DNA from: Bacteroidota bacterium
GTDB taxonomy: Bacteria; Bacteroidota; Bacteroidia; Bacteroidales; Dysgonomonadaceae
NCBI GenBank assembly: GCA_023399295.1
Contig: JAEWQF010000025.1
Coordinates: 1 to 18,841 of the forward strand
DNA length: 18,841 bases
Direction of reading: 5' to 3'
The notes beneath the pieces are model-generated. The model searched no databases. It had not been told where the DNA came from and was given only the letters and a program-made list of their open reading frames with translations. Both the position numbers and the translations under genes were made by a program. Shown here piece by piece: positions 13,447 through 18,841 of this stretch; the stretch's first letter is position 1, and every line of letters starts with the position of its first letter.

Positions 13447-15042
13447 ATGATGAAAAAAAATATCCTTCTCATTGCACTCTTCCTTTTCCTGTTTCAGCAG
13501 TGTGACAGTAAGCCTATGATACCTGTAGAAGAGGAGAAACCGACTGAAAGCGTGGTTCCCGATGATTCTGAAGAACCCGGTGATTCCGGAGATTCTGACG
13601 AAACGGAGGATCCGGAGGTGCCGGGAACATGGGCCAGCGCCGTTGAGATCAACGCCCGTCTGGGGAGAGGAATCAACATCGGCAACACCTATGAGGCAGA
13701 GCAGTCGTGGCAGTCGCCCTTCGATCCTGCCGACCTGAAGCGGATCGCCGACCTGGGGTTCAGCCATGTGCGCCTGCCCATCCGTTGGGAACGGGGCGAC
13801 CGCAGCATGGCAACGGCTCCCTACACCCTTACACCTGCTTTCCTGCAGATCATACAGGCCGCCGTTGATGAGGCATTGAAGCAGAAGCTGCACATCATCC
13901 TCAACATGCACCACCACGACGCGCTGATGGCCAACCCCGCCAGCGAGAAGGCCCGTTTTCTCTCGCAGTGGGAGCAGATTGCCGACCACTTCAAGGCATA
14001 CCCCGACAGCCTCCTGTTCGAGATACTGAACGAACCGCACGACCAGCTCACACCCCCTTTGTGGAACGATTTTTCAGGCGATGCACTGCAGGTGATCCGC
14101 GAGAGCAACCCGAAACGCTGCGTGCTGGTCGGCACGGCGGAGTGGGGTGGTGTAGGCGGACTGCCGGCACTGACGCTCCCCGACGATCCGCAGCTGATCC
14201 TCACCCTGCACTACTACAATCCGCATACGTTCACCCACCAGGGTGCCAGCTGGTCGGAGGGTTCCGATGCCTGGCTCGGCACCAAGTGGCGCGACACCGA
14301 GTTCGAGCGTCAGGCGGTGGAGCAGGATTTCAAGGCGGCCATCCGGTTGTCAACAGAAAAGAAAATACCGATCCACATCGGTGAGTTCGGTGCCTACTCG
14401 CGTGCCGACCTCGACTCGCGGGTGCGCTGGACCCGTTTCCTGGGCCGCTGGTTCGAGCAGCAGGGCTTTAGCTGGGCCTACTGGGAGTGGAACTCCGGCT
14501 TCGGCATCTACAACCCACAGAGTGGACAGTATGAAGAGCGACTGGTCGACGCACTAACAACTGATCCCATGGCCGAGCCTTATGAGCCCGAGTATGTGAC
14601 CCTCTACAGCAGCAACTTTGCCAACGGGCAGAGTGACGGCTGGTTTCTTTCCAACAACGATGCGTCTGCCGCATCCACCATAGCCGTGGCCAACAACAGG
14701 GTGACCGTCACCGTGACCAAGCCGGGAACAGTCAACTGGCACATCCAGTTCATCAAGAGCGGTATGCCCATTGAGAAGGGCAAAACTTACCGCGTTGCCT
14801 TCAATGCCTCCTCCCCCGACAGCGACGAGCGACGCATCACCGTCGATGTCTCGCGGAACTCCGATCCCTGGACCTCCTATGGCAGCCAGACGGTGGTGAT
14901 CGACAAGAATCATTCCACCTACAACCTGCTCTTCACCTCCGCCCATGCCGACGCGCAGGCACGCATTGTCTTCTCGCTCGGCAACGCCGGCAACAATCGC
15001 GTGGTGCTGTCGGATATCAAGCTGATGGAGGTTAAATATTGA
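13447..15042 (+). CDS. Surface lipoprotein glycoside hydrolase family 5 (endoglucanase-like) with C-terminal carbohydrate-binding domain
   Basis: 531 residues. The lipoprotein signal ends in FLFQQC (Cys19), followed by an acidic, Pro/Ser-rich linker (about 20-62) of the type associated with surface display in Bacteroidota. The GH5 barrel (about 63-375) has RGINIGNTYEA (74-84), VRLPIRWE (108-115), the acid/base Glu196 in LNEPHD and the nucleophile Glu313 in HIGEFGAY. Retaining beta-glycanase activity (cellulose, xyloglucan, mannan or similar) is typical; the subfamily is not resolved. Residues about 385-530 form a beta-sandwich like CBM4/9 (YSSNFANGQSDGWF; GKTYRVAFNASS; RIVFSLGNAGNN). The second Met (13450) is an equally possible start. 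It may act with the GH9 enzyme encoded 4 kb away, but there is no SusC/SusD pair near it. Confidence 0.92.
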   Translation: MMKKNILLIALFLFLFQQCDSKPMIPVEEEKPTESVVPDDSEEPGDSGDSDETEDPEVPGTWASAVEINARLGRGINIGNTYEAEQSWQSPFDPADLKRIADLGFSHVRLPIRWERGDRSMATAPYTLTPAFLQIIQAAVDEALKQKLHIILNMHHHDALMANPASEKARFLSQWEQIADHFKAYPDSLLFEILNEPHDQLTPPLWNDFSGDALQVIRESNPKRCVLVGTAEWGGVGGLPALTLPDDPQLILTLHYYNPHTFTHQGASWSEGSDAWLGTKWRDTEFERQAVEQDFKAAIRLSTEKKIPIHIGEFGAYSRADLDSRVRWTRFLGRWFEQQGFSWAYWEWNSGFGIYNPQSGQYEERLVDALTTDPMAEPYEPEYVTLYSSNFANGQSDGWFLSNNDASAASTIAVANNRVTVTVTKPGTVNWHIQFIKSGMPIEKGKTYRVAFNASSPDSDERRITVDVSRNSDPWTSYGSQTVVIDKNHSTYNLLFTSAHADAQARIVFSLGNAGNNRVVLSDIKLMEVKY

Positions 15043-15184
15043 CATAAGTTGTCAAATATCCGCTTCCTGGAATCGATCAGACAATAACTGTTTCATTTCC
15101 GTTATCTGAATTTTGTAGACAAAAACCGTAGCCTGCTGCATATCAATAGGGATAAGGCAACCTGAAAAATGGCTATTTGTTGGT

Positions 15185-15216
15185 ATTGCAATCCCGCCCT
15201 GAAGTCCCTAATTTTG
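15185..15216 (+). promoter_or_regulatory. Promoter of the DUF438/PAS gene
   Basis: TAATTTTG (15209-15216) is an exact TAnnTTTG -7 box. ATTG (15185-15188) fits the -33 TTTG consensus at three of four bases, 20 bp away. The ATG is at 15244. This is the best promoter match in the window. Confidence 0.7.
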
Positions 15217-15240
15217 TGTCGGATATTTTAATTTCCGACA
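15217..15240 (+). promoter_or_regulatory. 24-bp near-perfect palindrome after the -7 box (candidate operator)
   Basis: The arms TGTCGGATATT (15217-15227) and AATTTCCGACA (15230-15240) are inverted repeats with ten of eleven positions paired and a 2-bp centre. It starts at the first base after the -7 box and ends 3 bp before the ATG, so a bound dimer would cover the transcription start. It lacks a T-run, so it is not a terminator. Confidence 0.65.
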
Positions 15241-15243
15241 GAT

Positions 15244-16878
15244 ATGGAAGAACAGAAAACAAATCACATATTTGCCAGCCTCGATCAGGATAAGCTGAGA
15301 CGGATGCTGGAGATCAAACGGCAGTACGACAACGGACTGCTACCGCTTGAGGAGGCAAGGAACCGGATGAAAAGGGAGGTCGGCAAGATCTCGGCAGCGG
15401 AGTTTGCCGCAGCGGAGCAGCTGCTCAAGGCTGAAGATCCGGATGAGTGTCGCAACGAGGATGTCAGGGGGATGCTCGAGGTCTTTGAAGGGCTGCTGGA
15501 GAGTGAGGAGAAATCGCTACCCGAGGGGCATACCATCGACACCTACCTGCGGGAGAATAGCCGGATGAAGGAGTTGTTGGAGCAGGGTGATGCCCTCGCT
15601 CAAAAGCCTTTTATCCTGAATCAATGGTTGGAGCTGATGGAGCTGATATTACCCTACAAGGTGCATTTCAGTCGCAAGCAGAACCAGCTCTATTCGGCAC
15701 TGGAGCGGGAAGGCTTCGATCGTCCCACCACCACCATGTGGGTGTACGACGATTACATCCGCGACGAGATGAACAAGGCCTGGGAGCTGTTGCAGAACGT
15801 GCCGATAGACACGACATCGTTCCTCGAGACATACCGGGAGATGGCTGCCGACCTGCGCGACCTGATGGAGAAGGAGGAGATGATTCTCTATCCCACCTCC
15901 CTGAAACTAATCTCCGCCGACAAGATGGAGCAGTTGAAGTCGGGCGACCGGGAAATCGGCTTCTTTGGCGTCGAATTGCTGAATCCCGCGGGAACCGGTA
16001 AACAGCATACCAAACAGCCTGATTACGGGCAATCCCATTCCGGGCAACAGAAAACGGATAAGGTTACCGGTCATGTGACCGATCAGAGCGACTTTATGCA
16101 GGAACTGGCAGCCCTGCTTGCCAAGCATGGGCATGCAACAAAGAGCAACAATCAGGATCAGGTGCTGGATGTGGCACAGGGCAAACTGACACTGGAACAG
16201 ATCAATCTGCTTTACCGGCACATGCCGGTAGATATCTCCTTCGTGGATGAAAACGAGCTGGTAGCCTTTTACACCGACACCAAACACCGGGTCTTCCCGA
16301 GAAGCAAGGGGGTGATCGGTCGTGAGGTGCGCAACTGTCATCCCCCGAAAAGTGTCCATCTGGTGGAGGAGATCATCGAGAAGTTCCGCAGTGGCGAACA
16401 GAGCAAGGCAGAGTTCTGGATCAACCAGCCCGGCCTCTTTATCTACATCGTCTATGTGGCGGTTAGAGACGATCAAGGTAACTTCCGCGGTGTGATGGAG
16501 ATGATGCAGGATTGCACCCATATCCGCCAACTTGAGGGGGAACAACGCCTGTTATCCTGGGGCACGGAGAAAAACGATGACACCATTTATACCCCCAAAA
16601 CAGGTAACAATGTAGAAACGGGTGACGAGGGTATCTCCACTGACAAAACTCCCCGGAAATGGACCCTTTCGGCTGATACCAGGTTAAAGACGCTGCTTCA
16701 GCAATTTCCCGGGTTAAAGGACGACCTGATCGCATTCAATCCCAAATTTTCCATACTGAACAGCCCGATGGCCAAAGTGATTCTTCCCATCGCTACCATC
16801 AAAATGATGAGTGAACAATCCGGTATTCCCCGCCAGGAGCTGATGGATAAAATCAACGAACTGATCACTCAATACTAA
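15244..16878 (+). CDS. DUF438 / hemerythrin-like / PAS / DUF1858 sensor protein
   Basis: 544 residues, soluble. Order: DUF438 helical domain (about 13-85); hemerythrin-like four-helix region (about 92-245, with LPEGHTIDTYLREN, HFSRKQNQLYSALEREG, TMWVYDDYIRDEM and EEMILYPTSL); polar linker (about 248-285); PAS_10 domain (about 315-432, with FPRSKGVIGREVRNCHPPKSV and AEFWI); linker; DUF1858-type C-terminal domain (about 471-541, TLSADTRLKTLLQQFPGL). Related proteins are linked to redox or nitric-oxide stress and iron-sulfur repair (ScdA/Ric type), but their biochemistry is weakly known. Several positions normally ligating iron seem changed here: Asp99 for His, Gln146 for Glu, Tyr171 for Glu. 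It may thus sense through the PAS domain instead. It is preceded by a good promoter and palindrome. Confidence 0.85.
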   Translation: MEEQKTNHIFASLDQDKLRRMLEIKRQYDNGLLPLEEARNRMKREVGKISAAEFAAAEQLLKAEDPDECRNEDVRGMLEVFEGLLESEEKSLPEGHTIDTYLRENSRMKELLEQGDALAQKPFILNQWLELMELILPYKVHFSRKQNQLYSALEREGFDRPTTTMWVYDDYIRDEMNKAWELLQNVPIDTTSFLETYREMAADLRDLMEKEEMILYPTSLKLISADKMEQLKSGDREIGFFGVELLNPAGTGKQHTKQPDYGQSHSGQQKTDKVTGHVTDQSDFMQELAALLAKHGHATKSNNQDQVLDVAQGKLTLEQINLLYRHMPVDISFVDENELVAFYTDTKHRVFPRSKGVIGREVRNCHPPKSVHLVEEIIEKFRSGEQSKAEFWINQPGLFIYIVYVAVRDDQGNFRGVMEMMQDCTHIRQLEGEQRLLSWGTEKNDDTIYTPKTGNNVETGDEGISTDKTPRKWTLSADTRLKTLLQQFPGLKDDLIAFNPKFSILNSPMAKVILPIATIKMMSEQSGIPRQELMDKINELITQY

Positions 16879-16929
16879 AGGTTTCATTTACAAGATCCTG
16901 GCGGAGACCATCGTGAACAGCCGCCTCAG

Positions 16930-17166
16930 CAAGAACGTGCCACAAGCCTCCTGCTAGAGGAGTTTCCGCTCGCTATCAGGCACTTGAAGGGGTTGTCTGA
17001 CAATGAGTGGATGCTCGAAACCGAGGTCTGTTCTTACGACGGGGTGGGACGATTCGTCCTTGGCCTGATGGGAGAAATCGAGATCATCGATTCACCGGAT
17101 TTCCGGCACTACATCTTCGGCCAGGTGGAAAAGATGATGGAGAAACTGCATTTTCCGGGCGATTGA
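16930..17166 (+). pseudogene. C-terminal remnant of a WYL-domain transcriptional regulator
   Basis: The frame ending at TGA 17164-17166 encodes about 78 residues, including LLLEEFPLAIRHL and the hallmark VGRFVLGLMGEIEII, as in the C-terminal extension of WYL/DeoR-type regulators. Full-length proteins have about 300 residues with an N-terminal helix-turn-helix, which is absent. The frame is bounded upstream by the DUF438 stop at 16876-16878, with no good ATG. Residues between 16883 and 16956 in another frame (FIYKILAETIVNSRLSKN) are unidentified and may be part of the decayed upstream sequence. This is probably a leftover from a deletion or recombination. Confidence 0.6.
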
Positions 17167-17250
17167 CAAAGGGTGTCAACAAATCAGGTTGTGCGGGAGA
17201 TGCCGCAATACAGGAGGAGGTGACGTGTTTGGGCGCTCTGAGGGTGTTTC

Positions 17251-17601
17251 TCAATCGAGGTGAATGAACAGCGAGGTGCGTTCCCGTTTCTCGAGGTTGC
17301 GGGTGCGATGTCCCTTGCCACTGGTATCTTCCATCAGCAGGATCTCTCCCGTCTGAAACTGTCGCACCTCACCCAGGGAGCTCTCGATTTCCACACCGCC
17401 ATCGAGCAGGACGATGTACTGCCGTTGCGGCGCGTGATGAAAGTCGTAGTCATAGTCCGCCGAGACGGTGCGCATTTGCAACGTGGTGACCTGAATGTTT
17501 TCGGAGAGTCGTCCAATCTCACCCCGGTCGGTAAGGGGCACCTCCACCTCCTCGAACCGGGAGTCGCCGTTAGCATCGGCATATACACGGGTAACTTTCA
17601 T
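17251..17601 (-). CDS. Small cupin-domain protein
   Basis: 116 residues forming one beta-barrel cupin. Motif 1 region is FHHAPQRQYIVLLDGGVEIE (54-73) and motif 2 region is GEILLMEDTSGKGHRT (84-99); His54, His55 and His97 could be metal ligands, but the canonical Glu of motif 1 is replaced by Gln59. Such cupins bind small molecules or serve as dioxygenase or isomerase-like enzymes; a specific reaction is not inferable. It is 31 bp downstream of the carboxylesterase and likely the last gene of that operon. No convincing terminator follows. Confidence 0.8.
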   Translation of the reverse strand: MKVTRVYADANGDSRFEEVEVPLTDRGEIGRLSENIQVTTLQMRTVSADYDYDFHHAPQRQYIVLLDGGVEIESSLGEVRQFQTGEILLMEDTSGKGHRTRNLEKRERTSLFIHLD

Positions 17602-17632
17602 AGATACGATTGATTTTTTTCTTTGGATGATT

Positions 17633-18253
17633 TCAGGGAAGGATCAGTTGGTTGACCAGCATGACCTCCTCATCTGAGACGGTATGCCCGCGTCCCGGAT
17701 AGATCTTCAGGGTGACATCGGCCTGCATCTCCCGGAGGATCTGTGCCGAGTCGGTTACCCGCTCCACCGGCACATGAAAATCGGGGTCACCGGTGCCCAG
17801 GAAGATGGGGGTTCCCGCAAAATCCCCCCGGTAAGGGCTCCTGTCGATCTCCTCGCCGATGAGGCCGCCGGTGAAGGCGACGATGCCGCCGTAGCGGGTG
17901 GCGTAACGCGTGGTGAATTCGAGCGTGAGACAGGCTCCCTGCGAGAAGCCGAGGAAAAAGATGTTCCGGGGTTCGATCCCGGCAGCCTGCACGATGTCGA
18001 GCGTCCTGCCTACTGTCTCCAAAGCTGAGGTGAGCCAGGGTTCATTCGTTGCTGCCGGTGCCATGAAGGAGTGGGGGTACCAGCTGTTCCGGCTTGCCCG
18101 GGGTGCCAGCAGGGCAAACCCCGCCAGCTTGAGGTGTGGTGCCAGGGAGAGGATGCTCTCCGCGCCGGCACCTCTTCCGTGCAGCATGATCAAAGCCTTG
18201 TCGGCCTTCTCGAGCGGTTCTCCGCCGTACAGGATATCCAATGAGTGGTTCAT
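17633..18253 (-). CDS. Phospholipase/carboxylesterase-type alpha/beta hydrolase (MhqD-like)
   Basis: 206 residues, no signal peptide, Abhydrolase_2 family. The oxyanion region LIMLHGRGAGAES (21-33), nucleophile elbow GFSQGA (Ser104), acid GTGDPDFHVP (Asp156, or less likely Asp158) and GRGHTV (His190) complete the triad. In Bacillus, MhqD is encoded beside a ring-cleaving dioxygenase (MhqE/MhqO) and acts in resistance to quinones and other electrophiles. The same pairing is here, 12 bp after the truncated dioxygenase. It therefore probably belongs to a quinone/catechol detoxification operon; the substrate is unproven. Confidence 0.88.
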   Translation of the reverse strand: MNHSLDILYGGEPLEKADKALIMLHGRGAGAESILSLAPHLKLAGFALLAPRASRNSWYPHSFMAPAATNEPWLTSALETVGRTLDIVQAAGIEPRNIFFLGFSQGACLTLEFTTRYATRYGGIVAFTGGLIGEEIDRSPYRGDFAGTPIFLGTGDPDFHVPVERVTDSAQILREMQADVTLKIYPGRGHTVSDEEVMLVNQLILP

Positions 18254-18265
18254 TTCGCTCTCTTC

Positions 18266-18454
18266 TTAGAGTTGTGGTAACTGGGCTTCGATCTCCTGCC
18301 GCATGCTTTCGTAGCGACCGGGTAGCTTCAGTGAGCTGCCCAGGCTTTCAAGCGGTTCATCGGCCGTGAATCCGGGGTTGTCGGTGGCCAGCTCGAATAG
18401 CACGCCACCCGGCTCCCGGAAGTAGAGGGAGAAGAAATAGGGTCTGCTTATTAA
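18266..18454 (-). pseudogene. 3' fragment of a ring-cleaving (MhqO/MhqE-type) dioxygenase, truncated by an IS
   Basis: Only about the last 62 codons remain, beginning near ISRPYF. They match the conserved end of glyoxalase-fold ring-cleaving dioxygenases: YFFSLYFREPGGVLFELATD and DEPLESLGSSLKLP. The full protein has roughly 310 residues with a tandem vicinal-oxygen-chelate fold, so the two-domain N-terminal part and probably the operon promoter are lost upstream. The frame continues a few codons into the IS sequence (GTG at 18469), but those codons are not dioxygenase. Confidence 0.8.
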
Positions 18455-18841
18455 ATCCCAATCAGGCACACAATTCCATTTGTGGCTTGAGTGGATAAAT
18501 GTTTATATTTCTCACTTTCATCAGTTTCGATAGTAACGAGACAAAATAAGACAGGTGAATATCCCTCATGTGCCGGATCAGGTTCATCACAAAAATGATA
18601 GCCCCTATCCAACTGTTTGACGTCGAGGAGAGTCTGGCCCGGATATCATTTAAACCATATCCACGCTTGCCCTGACCAAACTTTCCTTCAACCTGGTTGC
18701 GTTCCGCCGCTTCCCGTCGCTCTTTACGTTTTTGGTATCTGCTCCTGATCTCTTTTGCCGGCTTTCGTCCCAGTGGCTCCCCGGTGTAGCGGATTCCTTT
18801 CTCTTTCAAAAACCGCCTGTTCTCCCGGGTAAGATATATCT
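18452..18841 (-). mobile_element. IS5-family insertion sequence, 3' end (partial)
   Basis: The element enters from the right edge. Its boundary is placed near 18452 because dioxygenase similarity stops there and transposase coding begins at 18464. The terminal inverted repeat and target duplication cannot be confirmed because the other end is outside the window. Confidence 0.75.
18462..18841 (-). CDS. IS5-family DDE transposase, C-terminal part (partial)
   Basis: The frame is open from the right edge to the TGA at 18462-18464, about 126 residues visible. The apparent TTG start at 18809 is not real: coding continues upstream as IYLTRENRRF. The hallmark C-terminal block RNQVEGKFGQGKRGYGLNDI contains the third catalytic acidic residue (Glu of the DDE triad), followed by IRARLSSTSNSWIGAIIFVMNL. 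The N-terminal DNA-binding part and first two Asp residues are outside the window. It is probably intact beyond the edge. Confidence 0.9.
   Translation of the reverse strand, partial: IYLTRENRRFLKEKGIRYTGEPLGRKPAKEIRSRYQKRKERREAAERNQVEGKFGQGKRGYGLNDIRARLSSTSNSWIGAIIFVMNLIRHMRDIHLSYFVSLLSKLMKVRNINIYPLKPQMELCA

Noticed and set aside
7892..15042. A polysaccharide utilisation locus linking GH9 and GH5
   Set aside because: No SusC, SusD, hybrid sensor or sigma/anti-sigma genes are present, and unrelated genes on both strands separate them.
15217..15240. Terminator reading of the palindrome before the DUF438 gene
   Set aside because: There is no T-run after it on either strand and it lies between the -7 box and the start codon, so an operator reading fits better.
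17167..17250. Possible terminator after the cupin gene
   Set aside because: Only a 5-bp TGCGG/CCGCA stem is present, without a T-run.

Overview
The window looks like a chromosome segment from a Bacteroidota (Bacteroidales-type) bacterium. Supporting signs are candidate promoters with a TAnnTTTG -7 box, start codons with little Shine-Dalgarno signal, a Porin_O_P-type outer-membrane porin, DUF4199 and DUF1080 proteins, lipoproteins followed by acidic residues, and an alanine/glutamate/proline-rich tail on what is probably ribosomal protein bS16. Genus cannot be fixed by eye. Most genes are on the minus strand. Plus-strand exceptions are the left-edge fragment, the GH5 glycosidase, the DUF438/PAS gene and a WYL remnant.

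Layout. (1) 1-176: C-terminus of a plus-strand gene made of eight EEAP-type hexapeptide repeats, then a bidirectional terminator. (2) 258-4707, minus: a probable operon of apbE lipoprotein, O6-alkylguanine-DNA alkyltransferase, porin, DUF1080+PHP-like lipoprotein, and a small macrodomain-like protein translationally coupled by an ATGA overlap. (3) 4725-4866: a degenerate 7-bp then 8-bp tandem array. (4) 4882-6372, minus: DUF4199 membrane protein and a GtrB/DPM1-like glycosyltransferase, with a candidate promoter. (5) 6443-7788: uracil permease with its own promoter and terminator. (6) 7801-9523: secreted GH9 glycosidase with a strong terminator. (7) 9543-9678: a second 8-bp array, the reverse complement in type of the first. 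(8) 9761-12160, minus: umuD-umuC-SRAP lesion-tolerance operon with a palindrome over the umuD start. (9) 12208-13320: membrane-anchored YaeI-like phosphoesterase. (10) 13447-15042, plus: surface lipoprotein GH5 glycosidase with a carbohydrate-binding domain. (11) 15185-16878, plus: DUF438/degenerate-hemerythrin/PAS/DUF1858 sensor with a near-perfect 24-bp palindrome just after its -7 box. (12) 16930-17166: WYL regulator remnant. (13) 17251-18454, minus: cupin, MhqD-like carboxylesterase and the 3' end of a ring-cleaving dioxygenase, cut off by an IS5-family element running off the right edge.

How they fit: two genome-maintenance themes (direct alkyl-damage reversal; translesion synthesis plus abasic-site crosslinking), two beta-glucan hydrolases (GH9 and GH5) without a SusC/SusD pair, envelope functions (porin, flavinylation, lipid-linked glycosyl transfer), and a broken quinone/electrophile detoxification operon. 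No CRISPR array, tRNA, rRNA or prophage was seen. The least explained material is the operon at 258-4707, the paired inverted 8-bp arrays, and the palindromic operators at umuD and the DUF438 gene.
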